The notes under the pieces were generated by a model. That model made no database searches. It was given only the letters and a program-made list of their open reading frames with translations, and was not told the origin of the DNA. A stretch of 64,000 bases of DNA from Saprospiraceae bacterium (lineage in GTDB: Bacteria; Bacteroidota; Bacteroidia; Chitinophagales; Saprospiraceae), in the NCBI GenBank assembly GCA_016719855.1, contig JADJYH010000016.1:50016-114015 (forward strand), written 5' to 3'. Shown here piece by piece: positions 47,133 to 57,201 of this stretch (positions are counted from its first letter, which is position 1; each line of letters begins with the position of its first letter). Position numbers and translations under genes: made by a program.

Positions 47133-47353
47133 GAAATAAGCAGGCTTTAATGGTTTCTTTTTTTCAACAAAACACAAAATTCGTGTCCATGCAAAAATCC
47201 AGTATTTACAATGATTTTAGTGGAATTTTTTCAAAAAATCGCCTGAAACTGATTCAAAAACTATTCAACAAACGCCATTTTTTGTCTTTGATTGCAGCCG
47301 AAGTAGTTTTCACATTTGTATCGTCATCAAAGAAGATTTTGAAAAAACTACCC

Positions 47354-50279
47354 ATGACTGCATTGTTGAAGACATCTTCCCATACATCGCTCAGGCCAGC
47401 AAGCCTGCTCAAAGCCCTGCTGCTCCTGGCCGGGTTGGTGGCTTGCCTTTCCGCCAATGCACAGGGATGGGAAATTTACTTCGGCGGCAACAATGATGAC
47501 TTCGGGCAGTCCATCATACAAACTCAAGACCGTGGCTACGTGGGAGTCGGCCACAGCGAAAGCACAGGCGCTGGAAACAATTACAAAGCCTATGTCATCC
47601 GCACCGATGTGGACGGCACCGAAATCTGGGAAAACTACTACGATGACGGCTTCAAAGAATTTGGCTATTCCATAACCGAAACACCCGACCACGGCTTTCT
47701 GGTGGCCGGTGAGATTTTTCCAACCCAACTTTCCGATGCTAATGTTTATCTCCTAAAAATCAATGCAGACGGACAAAAACTATGGAGTAAACAATTTGGT
47801 GGCAGCGGCGATGACTCCGGTTACCGCATTATCCCAACTACATTCAGCAGCGGCTACCTTATTGTTGGCTCCACGACGAGCCTTGGCAACGGCCAGCGTG
47901 ATGTTTTCTTGGTGAAAATAGACGCACAGGGCAACCAAGTCTGGAGCAAAGCCTACGGCACTTCCGGCGACGACGATGGCAGAAGCGTGCTGGAAGTGCC
48001 CGACGGCTACCTTGTGGCAGGCACCGCATTCAACCCCGCCAACAGCACCAAGGACGGCTACCTGCTCAAAGTGGACTTCAGCGGGAACGAAGTTTGGAGC
48101 AAGTTTTTTGGTTCAACGACCGATATTGACCAACTGTACGACCTGGTACTCACCGCTGATGGCAACGTGGCGCTTGCAGGGTTTACTGGATCTTCTTCCG
48201 ATGGTTGGGTACTAAAAACTGACCTTGATGGTAACCAAATCTGGTCAAAGACATTTGGTGGTTCTCTCGGTGACGATGTTTACGACCTGTTGAAAACCAG
48301 CTAACGGTGACCTCGTTGTGACAGGCTACACAGAATTGACCATTTCCAATTCTGATGCTTTCCTCGCCCGCTTCGACAATGATGGCAACCAGCTTTGGAT
48401 GAATACCGTCGGCAGGGGCAGCCACACCGATGTGGGGCAAGGTTTGGCACCGACCGAAGATGGCGGCTTCATCGTCATTGGCTACAATTCTATTTTTGGA
48501 ATATTAGGCAACGACGTCACCTTCATCAAGGCCGGAGCCGATGGCAGCGTTTACACCAACCACCTCATTGGCAAAATAGCTATTGCCAATGACTGTATCT
48601 TTCAACCGAGCGAAACTGGTCTGAACGACTGGATTGTACGAGCAGCATCGGACGACAAGACCTTTTTCGGCACCACCGATGCCAATGGAGTTTACGATAT
48701 CACCGTTGCCCCGGGCAGTTATGTTGTCAGTGTTTTGCCAAAAAACCAATATTGGAGTACTTGCATCCCTGCCTTCAATGCCATTTTTCTTGCTGAGTAT
48801 GACACCATACTCTATTGTAATTTTCCCATAAAACCGATTGTAGATTGCCCGCTGTTAGAGGTGGATATTTCTGCGCCCGTGGCGCAAAACTGCTCGAATA
48901 TCGCCTACACAGTTTCTTATTGCAACACAGGCACGACTGCTTCGACCAACACCAGCGTGAACGTCATCTTGGACAATGGTTTGACCTTCGTTGGGGCTTC
49001 CATTCCAGTTGCATCGCAAAACGACAGCCTACTGGTCTTCGATTTGGGCCTGGTTGGTTTGGATGAATGTGGCAGCTTTTTCATCACGGCATCTTCGGAT
49101 TGCAGCGGCCTTCCAACTGAGGCATATATTGTGAGTGCCCATATTTTTCCGGATGCCATTTGCCTGCCCGCTGACCCCAATTGGGACATGGCCAGCGTCT
49201 CGGTGAACGGCTATTGCGACGTGGATTCCATTAGGTTTGAAATAATAAATGATGGCCTTGGCGACATGCAACAACCGCAGGGGTTCATTGTCATCGAAGA
49301 TAATGTGATGTTGATGACAACTCCTGAGCCATTCCAACTACTGGCCGGACAAGACACAACATTCACGCTGCCAGCAAACGGACCCACCTACCGACTTATC
49401 GCCGAGCAGACGCCCGGCCACCCAGGCAACAGTTACCCAACCGTGGCCGTGGAAGGATGCACGACAACAGGAACCTACTCCACCGGATTTGTAACCGAAC
49501 TCCAGGAAGACGAAAACGACCCCTTCCTCGCCGTGGACGCACAAGAAAACATTAGTTCTTTTACCGATTACATCATTCTCAGAGGCTATCCCAAGGGCTA
49601 TCAACAGAACGGTGAAAACCTCATCCCAGCCAACACCGACATCGAGTACCATGTTTATTTCCAGAACGTCGGCATGGACACCATCACTCGGTTGGTCGTG
49701 AGAGACACGCTTTCTCCTTTTCTTGACCTCGGCACGGTGACAGCTGGCGCAAGCAGCCACCCCTACGATTTCGAGGTTTACAGCGATGGTGTCCTGAAAT
49801 TTACGTTTGAAGAATTGGCCCTGCTACCGGGCGGTGGCGCTGCATCAACAGGGTTTGTCAAATTCAAGGTTTCCCAAAAACCGGACAACTCCGAGGGGAC
49901 GCATATCCCCAACAGCGCCACCGTTTTCGTGGGCTACGATATGCCATTTCAGACAGCGACCTACACCCATGTCATTGGCGGGGATTCGCTGCTCGACTTC
50001 ATTGTCATCAGCGATGTGAATACGCCGGAGATACCGGGCGTGGAGGTGACAGCATACCCCAACCCATTCGTTTCGGCCATTGAGTTCGAAGCCAAAGAAT
50101 TGCAATGCAAGACCTTGACTATAAATGTTTTTGACATAAACGGTCGGCTCGTCCGCCAGGAGAAAGCTCCCGGCAACCACCTGCGACTTCAACGGAACGG
50201 CATGCCTTCGGGCACTTATGCCTTCCAATTGGAAGCAGACGGGCGGCTGATCCATACAGGAAAAATTATTGTGCGATAA
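47354..50279 (+). CDS. Large secreted T9SS protein with beta-propeller repeats (frameshifted)
   Basis: Merged locus of about 975 codons from ATG 47354 (MTALLKTSSHTSLRPAS...LSANAQ, signal peptide). Residues about 35-390 hold repeats of the type 'GGSGDDSGYRII...GYLIVGST...DVFLVKIDAQGNQVW', a bacterial beta-propeller (delta-60/SBBP-like). Then come a carboxypeptidase-like or Ig segment, a DUF11/DUF7619-type domain ('YHVYFQNVGMDTITRLVVRD'), and a T9SS type A sorting domain ('YPNPFVSAIEFEAKEL', 'GTYAFQLEADGRLIHTGKII'). A surface protein or adhesin is likely. The frame breaks at 48302: removing one T turns the stop into 'LLKTSNGDLVVTGY' and restores a propeller blade. Confidence 0.88.
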
Positions 50280-50704
50280 AGCCCATTCACCGATTTATTG
50301 GAAGCCGATTACATTTTCTTATTCCAAATCTATTTTCAAAAACCGATTTAAATACCCAAACCGATTCCCAACCCGGTTACTGTTTTTTTTTAATCGCACA
50401 AACATCAATTCCCATTAACCTGTCCGGGTTCCCCTCCTAATTTTGGGAGGGGAACTTTTTTCAACTGAGCGACGAAAGTGAAGATGGCAAGCAGCAGCAG
50501 TTGAAGGACCCACCCAGTGATTTTTTCGTTTTATTCATGAGATTATAATTTGTGAGCCGTGCAAATGTGCGGCTTTTTTATTTGGCTGAATCTCCCTCTG
50601 GGCAATACATTTGGTTTGGAATGATAGTATTCGTGAATTTCTGGTCGAAAGATTACCTTCGTCAAATCCAAACCTAATTTCTCACCAATCTAAACAAGGT
50701 CATT
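50280..50704 (+). terminator. Intergenic region with two terminators before mscL
   Basis: Hairpin 1: GTTCCCCTCC (50428-50437) / GGAGGGGAAC (50446-50455), then T6. Hairpin 2: AGCCG (50555-50559) / CGGCT (50570-50574), then T6. A weak -7 box for mscL, TACCTTCG, is at 50654-50661. No gene is seen. The first hairpin starts about 150 bases after the stop codon, so the T9SS mRNA has a long 3' end. Confidence 0.7.
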
Positions 50705-51109
50705 ATGTGGAAAGAATTCAAAGACTTCGCAATGAAAGGCAACCTGATTGACATTGCAGTTGCTTTCGTAATGGGTGGCGCATTTGGAAAGGTTGTCTCT
50801 TCCTTTACTGACGGGATCGTTGCTCCGTTAATAGGTCAACTGACTGGGGGAGTAGATTTTAATGCCATGAAATGGGTGATTACACCCGCCGTTGTCGGTG
50901 CCGATGGCACAGAGACTGCCGCTGAGATAGCTGTCAAGTATGGCGCATTCATCATGGCTATGATTGATTTCCTGATTGTGGCATTTGTGATGTTCATGAT
51001 AGTCAAAGCTATGAACAAAATAAAAAAAGAAGAAGCCGCAGGCCCGCCACCGCCACCGCCTGCAGACATCGTGCTCCTGGAGCAAATCCGTGATTTGCTG
51101 AAGAAATAA
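50705..51109 (+). CDS. mscL: Large-conductance mechanosensitive channel
   Basis: 134 residues. Pentameric inner-membrane channel that opens under osmotic downshock. N-terminal amphipathic helix MWKEFKDFAMKGNLIDIAVA, then TM1 'FVMGGAFGKVVSSFTDGIVA', periplasmic loop, TM2 'AFIMAMIDFLIVAFVMFMIV', a Pro-rich linker (PPPPPP) and the C-terminal bundle helix 'DIVLLEQIRDLLKK'. The length is normal. Single gene with terminators on both sides. Confidence 0.97.
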   Translation: MWKEFKDFAMKGNLIDIAVAFVMGGAFGKVVSSFTDGIVAPLIGQLTGGVDFNAMKWVITPAVVGADGTETAAEIAVKYGAFIMAMIDFLIVAFVMFMIVKAMNKIKKEEAAGPPPPPPADIVLLEQIRDLLKK

Positions 51110-51132
51110 AGTTTAGCCTCCGGCCAAAAAGT

Positions 51133-51174
51133 AAACGCTCCGCCGTCTTTGTTGACTGGCGAGGCGTTTTTGTT
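51133..51174 (+). terminator. Terminator of mscL
   Basis: AAACGCTCCGCC (51133-51144) pairs with GGCGAGGCGTTT (51158-51169) with one mismatch, followed by a T-rich tract. Confidence 0.8.
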
Positions 51175-51213
51175 TCAACTTTTGCGACCTCACCGAGGTG
51201 TCCCGTCCTGAAA

Positions 51214-51387
51214 TTGCGTTACACAAAAAAGTACCGATGGGCGAAGTTTCGAGGATATTGGCTTCGTCAAAGGTGCTGGCACCAGCCACCAAATGAAAAC
51301 TACCACTATCAGGATGAGGCGTTCCGGCAAGATGCCTACTTCGTCAGCACCCAAGGCGGCCTGCCCGTGCACTTTGTCAAGCAGTAA
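51214..51387 (+). pseudogene. Relic of the 3' end of a T9SS-type secreted protein gene
   Basis: Translating from 51214 gives 'CVTQKSTDGRSFEDIGFVKG' and 'AGTSHQ'; after a frame change near 51285 it continues 'NYHYQDEAFRQDAYF' and 'STQGGLPVHFVKQ' to a stop at 51387. The phrase 'STDGRSFEDIGFVKGAGT' is typical of the FN3-like region just before the sorting domain of Bacteroidota secreted proteins. A stop codon lies directly upstream in frame and there is no start or sorting domain, so it is a fragment. A MITE-like element lies about 110 bases downstream. Confidence 0.5.
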
Positions 51388-51495
51388 TCTCCTAAATCCC
51401 TATTTTCAAAACCTTGCCAGCCAAGAAGTTTGGGCAAGGGTTTTTTGAGATTTTCGATAAAAAAGGAATGCTATTCCAATATTATCTGATAATTC

Positions 51496-51698
51496 ATGCG
51501 AATTAGGGGTTGAAATCACCCAATATACCCAAAACACAGCCGCATAGCGGCGAAATCTTTGTAGCCAAGTAGTTGAGAAAGTGGGTTGAGGTGCAGCGCA
51601 CCGAAATTTCCCGGTGCGCTGCACCTCAATACCGAGAAATACCACGTTTCCTACAAATATTTCGGTGCTATGCACCTATTTCAACCCCTAATTCGCAT
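51496..51698. mobile_element. MITE-like element, 203 bp, 21-bp terminal inverted repeats
   Basis: The perfect 21-bp terminal inverted repeats 51496-51516 and 51678-51698 (inner 20 bases TGCGAATTAGGGGTTGAAAT) are directly flanked by AATTC on both sides (51491-51495 and 51699-51703), as expected of a 5-bp target duplication. Inside lies a second perfect inverted repeat with 18-bp arms (51586-51603 and 51612-51629, TTGAGGTGCAGCGCACCG) and a related GGTGCTATGCACC near 51664-51676. There is no coding sequence. It is non-autonomous and would need a transposase from elsewhere; none is in this window. Confidence 0.75.
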
Positions 51699-51922
51699 AA
51701 TTCTGGAATCCAATTCCAATAATACTAAAAACAGTTGGTGAAAAGTCCCCTGCCGATTTGACGCCCACCCCCAAAACCTGCCAGCCCTTCAGCCTATTTT
51801 CGCCTTACCCTGCCAATAATTGCATGAATTTTCCCAATAAACCCGCATGGCACAAAACTTGGCATCCTGCGTAAAACCAACAAAAGTTCCCAACACCTGA
51901 CAGTTTGACAACTGGAAGGTCG

Positions 51923-51930
51923 TATTTTTG
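51923..51930 (+). promoter_or_regulatory. -7 box upstream of lon
   Basis: TATTTTTG is a TAnnTTTG match. A TTTG at 51904-51907 is 15 bases upstream, shorter than ideal. The leader would be about 100 bases and contains the word repeat. Confidence 0.45.
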
Positions 51931-51992
51931 CGTTTTGGATTCTTAAACAAACATTTTAGTTGGCCATTGGAAAATAGGAACAAACGCTCCAT

Positions 51993-52024
51993 CCCCAATT
52001 TCTAATTTCCAATTCCCAATTTCC
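51993..52024 (+). repeat. CCAATTTC word repeat in the lon leader
   Basis: CCCCAATTTCTAATTTCC then AATTCCCAATTTCC: the word (C)CAATTTCC is reiterated four times with small changes, ending 10 bases before the lon ATG. The preceding GGCCATTGGAAAATAGG is partly complementary. Confidence 0.75.
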
Positions 52025-52034
52025 AACATAACCT

Positions 52035-54465
52035 ATGCCTTTAATCAATGAATTATATGCCCCCGAAGGGTTTGACGAAGAGGGTGAATTCATGCCCCTG
52101 ATCACCATCGAGGAGGAGGACGAACTTAGCATCAAAGACCCCTACCCCGAAGTGCTGCCCGTGCTGGCATTGAAAAACACCGTGCTGTTCCCCGGCGTGG
52201 TCATCCCCATCACCGTTGGGCGGGACAAGAGCATCCGGGCGGTACAGAAAGCCTACGACCACCACCGCATCGTGGCCGTGCTTTCCCAGCGGGACAGCAA
52301 AGTGGAAAACCCCGGCGTAGACGACCTGTTCGAAATCGGCACCCTGGCCCGCATCATCAAATTGATTCGGATGCCGGACGGCACCACCACGGCCATTTTG
52401 CAAGGCCGCAGGCGTTTTCGCTTGGCAAAAATGGTGTCCGAAACCCCGTACATGCAGGGCACGGTGGAAGAGATCAACTACACCATGCCCAAGAACAAGC
52501 TGGAATTTGAGGCCATCATGGCGTCCATCACGGACAAGGCCCGCAGCATCATCCAGCTCTCCCCGCACATCCCGTCGGAGGCGGTGGTGATGATCCGCAA
52601 CATCAACAACCCCAGCTTCCTCATCAATTTCATTGCCTCCAATTTGGGGGTAAAACTGCTGACCAAGCAGTCCATCCTCGAAGAAAACAACCTCGCCAAA
52701 AAGGCGGAAAACCTGCTGGAACAGATGGACACCGAGCTTCAACTGCTGGAGCTGAAAGACCGCATTGAAAGCAAAGTGCGGGTGGACATCGAAAAGCAGC
52801 AGCGGGACTACTACCTCAGCCAGCAGCTCAAAACCATCCAAGAAGAGCTGGGCGGCAACCCACAAGAGGAGGAACTTCGCCAGCTCGTGGAGCGGGGCAA
52901 GAAAAAGAAATGGCCGAAAAACGCCGCCGACACCTTTGACAAGGAAATCAACAAGCTTCGCCGAATGAACCCGCAGGTGGCCGAGTACGCCATCCAGATG
53001 AACTACCTGGAGGTGCTGCTCGAACTTCCCTGGGAGGAGTTTACAAAGGACAATTTTGACCTAACGAGAGTATTGAAAGTGCTCGATAAGGACCACTACG
53101 GGCTGGAGAAAGTCAAAGACCGAATCCTCCAGCACCTCGCAGTTTTGAAACTCAAGGGCGATATGAAAGCCCCCATCCTCTGCCTCGTCGGCCCGCCAGG
53201 CGTGGGGAAAACCTCGCTGGGCAAGAGCATCGCCACGGCCATCAAGCGAAAGTTCATCCGCATGTCGCTGGGCGGCCTGCACGACGAAGCCGAAATCCGT
53301 GGCCACCGCAAAACCTACATCGGTGCCATGCCGGGCCGCATCATCCAGTCACTGAAAAAATCGGGTTCCGGCAACCCCGTCTTCATCCTCGACGAGATTG
53401 ACAAGGTGGGGCCAGAGCTTCCGGGGCGACCCCTCGTCAGCGCTGCTCGAAGTGCTCGACCCGGAACAGAACTCCACTTTTTACGACAACTACCTCGAAC
53501 TCGAATACGACCTCTCGAAAGTCATGTTCATCGCCACTGCCAACAGCACGACGGGCATACAGCCCGCCTTGCTCGACCGGATGGAGATGATCTACATCAA
53601 CGGCTATTCGATTGAGGAAAAAATAGAAATTGCGAAGCGCCACCTGATACCGGAGCAGCGCAAAGAGCATGGCCTGCAAACGAAGCAAGTGAACCTGAGC
53701 AAACAGGTTTTGACGAAGCTCATCCAGGAGTACACCCGTGAATCGGGCGTGCGAAGCTTGGCCCGTCAGATTGCAGGCGTGATGCGCTTCGTGGCCAAAA
53801 AAGTGGCCATGGACGAAGCCTACGACGTGAACGTAAAGACCGAAGACTTGAAGGAAATGTTGGGGCCACCCCGTTTTTCCAACGATATGTACAAAGAATC
53901 CCAACCACCCGGCGTCGCCATCGGCCTCGCTTGGACTTCGGTTGGCGGCGAAATCCTTTTCATAGAAACCAGCCTGCACAAGGGCAAGGGCGGCCTCACT
54001 ATGACCGGCAACCTCGGCTCAGTGATGAAGGAATCAGCCTCCACGGCACTGAGCTACATCAAAGCGCACTGCGAGGAACTGGGCGTTGACCCAAAGGATA
54101 TCGAGGAGCACGACATTCACATCCACGTGCCGGAAGGCGCTATTCCGAAGGACGGCCCCTCTGCTGGTGTCACCATGCTCACGGCGCTTGTCTCCGCTTT
54201 TACGAAGAAAACCGTGAAGCCATTCCTCGCCATGACGGGCGAAATCACCCTTCGCGGCAAGGTGCTACCAGTTGGCGGCATCAAGGAAAAAATATTGGCC
54301 GCCAAGCGGACGGGCATCAAGGAAATCATCCTGTGCAAGGAAAACCAAAAAAATGTGGAGGAAATCAACCCGGACTTCATCGAGGGCATGACCTTCCATT
54401 ATGTTGACCGGATGGGTGAGGTGCTTAAACTGGCTATTTCCGAAGGAAAGAAGAAGAAGAAATAA
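52035..54465 (+). CDS. lon: ATP-dependent protease Lon (frameshifted)
   Basis: Merged locus of about 809 codons. Cytosolic AAA+ serine protease that degrades misfolded and regulatory proteins. The LON N-domain is at residues about 40-240 ('VLPVLALKNTVLFPGVVIPI'), then a coiled coil ('QQRDYYLSQQLKTIQEELGG'), AAA+ with Walker A GPPGVGKT near residue 385, and the protease domain with the Ser/Lys dyad: Ser in 'PKDGPSAGVTM' and Lys in 'KEKILAAKRTGIKE'. The frame breaks in the G4 run 53408-53411, in 'DEIDKVG'; deleting one G gives the standard 'DEIDKVGQSFRGDPSSALLE'. Both halves are otherwise well conserved, so this is most likely an assembly error. Confidence 0.95.
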
Positions 54466-54535
54466 TTGAGAATGGAGAATTGAAAATTACGAGGCGTCCT
54501 AATTCTCAATTCTCCATTTTCAATTCTCAATTATT
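54461..54535. repeat. Word palindrome bridging the lon and nadA stop codons
   Basis: AATAATTGAGAAT (54461-54473) and its complement (54523-54535) overlap both stop codons of the convergent genes. Between them AATTCTC/GAGAATT words recur (54477, 54501, 54508, 54522). It may serve as a bidirectional terminator, although the stem is AT-rich. Confidence 0.82.
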
Positions 54536-55541
54536 AAAGTCCTGCCTTGGCTGAAATTTCCAGCATCCTGTCAATGCTTTTCACGCCCTCCCGGATGACC
54601 CATTCGGGCAATATCACTTCGGGCATTTCATATTTCATGCAGACGTAGAGTTTTTCCAGCGTGTTCAGCTTCATGTGCGGGCACTCGTTGCAGGCGCAGG
54701 TGTTTTCCGGCGGAGCCGGAATGAAGGTCTTGTGCGGCGACGACTTCTCCATTTGGTGAATGATGCCCGCCTCCGTGGCCACGATGAACTCGGTGGCCTC
54801 GCTGCGCATCGTGAACTTCAGCAGGCCTGTGGTCGAGCCGATGTAGTCGGCTTTTTCGAGCAGGCTCTCCTCGCATTCTGGGTGTGCGATGAGCAGGGCA
54901 TTGGGGTGGCGCATGCGCAATTTGGCGATTTTCTCCTCCGAAAAAATCTCGTGTACCATGCAGGTGCCGTTCCAGAGCACCATGTCCCGCCCGGTTTTTT
55001 TCACCAAGTAGCGACCCAAGTTGATGTCCGGTGCGAAGATGATGGGCTGGTCCTTCGGGATGCTCTCGATGATTTGCACGGCGTTGGTGCTGGTGCAGCA
55101 GATGTCGGTCAGCGTCTTCATCTCCGCCGAAGTGTTCACGTAGCTCACCACGATGTGGTCGGGGTATTTCTCCTTGAACTTCTTGAAAAGCGGTGCTGGA
55201 CAGGCATCGGCGAGGGAGCAGCCAGCCTTTAGGTCGGGCAGTATCACTTTTTTGTGGGGACTGAGCATTTTGGCCGTTTCCGCCATGAAATGCACCCCAG
55301 CGAACACGATGATGTCGGCCTCGGTACGGGCGGCTTCCTGCGAGAGGCCGAGGCTGTCACCGATGTAGTCGGCGATGTCCTGGATGTCCGGCTCCTGGTA
55401 GTAGTGCGCCAGGATGATGGCGTTCTTCTCTTTTTTCAGCTTGTTGATTTCCTCGAAAAGGTCGAGCGTGGGGTCAACGTCCACGTCGAGGAAGCCGAGT
55501 TTTTGGAGTTTTTCGGGGGAAAAATCAAGTTCAGTGGTCAT
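54534..55541 (-). CDS. nadA: Quinolinate synthase
   Basis: 335 residues from the ATG at 55541 (MTTELDFSPEKLQKLGFLDV). NadA condenses iminoaspartate with dihydroxyacetone phosphate to quinolinate in NAD synthesis, using a 4Fe-4S cluster. Three pseudo-repeat domains, with cluster cysteines in 'KAGCSLADACPA', 'WNGTCMVHEIF' and 'NTCACNECPHMKLNT'. Other hallmarks: 'ILAHYYQEPDIQDIADYIGD', 'FAGVHFMAETAKML', 'AHPECEESLLEKADYIGST'. nadB and nadC are not adjacent. A -7 box (TAATTTTG on the minus strand, 55570-55563) stands 22 bases before the start. Confidence 0.97.
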   Translation of the reverse strand: MTTELDFSPEKLQKLGFLDVDVDPTLDLFEEINKLKKEKNAIILAHYYQEPDIQDIADYIGDSLGLSQEAARTEADIIVFAGVHFMAETAKMLSPHKKVILPDLKAGCSLADACPAPLFKKFKEKYPDHIVVSYVNTSAEMKTLTDICCTSTNAVQIIESIPKDQPIIFAPDINLGRYLVKKTGRDMVLWNGTCMVHEIFSEEKIAKLRMRHPNALLIAHPECEESLLEKADYIGSTTGLLKFTMRSEATEFIVATEAGIIHQMEKSSPHKTFIPAPPENTCACNECPHMKLNTLEKLYVCMKYEMPEVILPEWVIREGVKSIDRMLEISAKAGL

Positions 55542-55562
55542 TTTATGTTGATTTATTTTTTG

Positions 55563-55570
55563 CAAAATTA
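55563..55570 (-). promoter_or_regulatory. -7 box of nadA
   Basis: TAATTTTG on the minus strand, an exact TAnnTTTG match 22 bases upstream of the ATG. No -33 element recognised. Confidence 0.5.
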
Positions 55571-55649
55571 GGCGAATCGCCCAGATGTAGATAGCGGGGT
55601 GAATGGCATTTTAACGAAGCATCAAAGCCGCTGTCACTTTTATCGCTCC

Positions 55650-57013
55650 TCAAGCAAGCTCCACTTTCCGCTCCTTCACCTTCATCAAAATGCCAAACTT
55701 CGGCTTCAGCGTGATCAGCGGCTCCGGCACTATCGGGTGGCCCTCCACCGCTTCAAAATCAAACTGCCGAACCAGCAATGCCAGTAAAAGCTGCATTTCC
55801 ATCAGCGCAAAATGGTTGCCGATGCACATCCTCGGCCCCGCCCCAAACGGCATGTAGGCCAGCCGTGGCCGCTCCTTTTCCTGCTCCGGGCTGAAATGTT
55901 CGGGGTAAAAATCCTTGGGCCGCTCCCAGTACCGGGGGTCACGGTGCATGGCCGCAATGCTGATGAACATGATGGCATTGGTGGGGATTTTCACGCCCAA
56001 AATCTCGTCCTCCGCTATCGGCTGACGCCCAATGGCAAAGCCCGGCGGGTAGAGCCTCATGCCCTCCTGAATCACCTGCATCGTGTACGTCAGCTTGCGC
56101 AAATCCTCGAAACCTGGCATCCATTGGGGTCGCCCAACACGGTTTCGATTTCGATTCGCAATTTCCGCACAACATCGGGGTGTTGCGAAAGCAGCCAAAG
56201 CGTCCAGGTAAGCGAGGTGGCGCTGGTCTCGTGGCCTGCGGCAAAAAGGGTCACGGCCTCGTCCCGCAGTGCCCGGTCGTTCATCACCTCTCCCGTTTCC
56301 TCGTCTTTGGAAGTGAGCATCATGGACAGCAAATCATTGGGAGGGTTGGGGTCTTTGCGCCGTTCGTTGATGAGCTTGAAGATGTAGGCATCGAACCAAG
56401 CGATGTCCTTTTTGAACTTGCGGTGCTGGCCGTTGAGGTAGGCGAAGGGGATGAGGTATGGCTTCACGGTGCGGAAAACGAGGTAGTCCTGCGAGTCCAT
56501 CATCACCCGGTACATCTCGTTGATGTCGGCGGTGTCCTCGGTGCTGAACAGGGTTTTGAGCACGATGCGGGCGGTGGCAGCCATCATTTCTTTGGAGATG
56601 TCGAGGTTTTCGCCCAATGCTGATTTTTCAGCCAGTTCTTCGACGTACTTCTCCGCTACCACGGTCATTCCACGGAACAAATCTTCAAGTTGGGTCTTGT
56701 AAAAAGCGGGCTGCACCAACCGCCGTTGCCGCCGCCAATGCTCGCCCTCGCTGGTCACAAGGCCGGTGCCAAGCGCCAACCTGAGTTGCCGGTAGGCAGG
56801 GCTTTTCACGTAGTTTTTTTGGTTCTTTTGGAGCACATGCGCCACTACTTCGTGGTTGGTGATGACAAAGATTTTGCGGAGCAAAAAAGGCATCATGTAA
56901 AAATCGCCCATTTGCAGCGACTGGTTGATGGTGAATTCGTAGGGGTTGCGCAGGAACTCGGCACCGGGCAGGAAGGGGTTCTTGCCCTTGAAAACGGGTA
57001 CGGTGGTTGGCAT
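55650..57013 (-). CDS. Cytochrome P450 (frameshifted)
   Basis: Merged locus of about 455 codons. Haem monooxygenase of the CYP4/CYP102-like bacterial class. I-helix motif 'FAAGHETSATSLTWTLWLL' (O2 activation), ExxR in 'VIQEGMRLYPPGFAIGRQ', and the haem-ligand loop 'FGAGPRMCIGNHFALMEM' with the Cys. There is no membrane anchor, so it is soluble. Electron-transfer partners are not adjacent. Substrate unknown; fatty acids or carotenoids are common for the class. The frame breaks in the C4 run (plus-strand GGGG, 56126-56129): one more C reads 'ETVLGDPQWMPGFEDLRKLT'. Confidence 0.92.
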
Positions 57014-57189
57014 TTTTTTGAAAAAATTGTGAGATGAAAATACCTTTCGACAACAATCAAAACAGGATAAAGATTGCCATTTGCTGGTAAATTACAAGCA
57101 ATTTATTGCTGCTTCAAATGTTTTCAAAACCTCAAATCCGACCTCAAAATTTGGTCAATAATAACCGCCTAAATACCCCTCAATTTTAC

Positions 57190-57197
57190 TACCTTTG
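57190..57197 (+). promoter_or_regulatory. -7 box directly at the gyrB start
   Basis: TACCTTTG fits TAnnTTTG and ends 4 bases before the gyrB ATG. If used, the transcript would start at or within a few bases of the start codon (leaderless or nearly so). No -33 TTG at a standard distance; TTTG at 57150-57153 is too far. Confidence 0.5.
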
Positions 57198-57201
57198 CAC
57201 C

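Noticed and set aside
53400..53420. lon as a true pseudogene or split protein
   Set aside because: Both parts are fully conserved, and removing one G in a G4 run restores the invariant DEIDKVG-SFRGDPSSALLE stretch.
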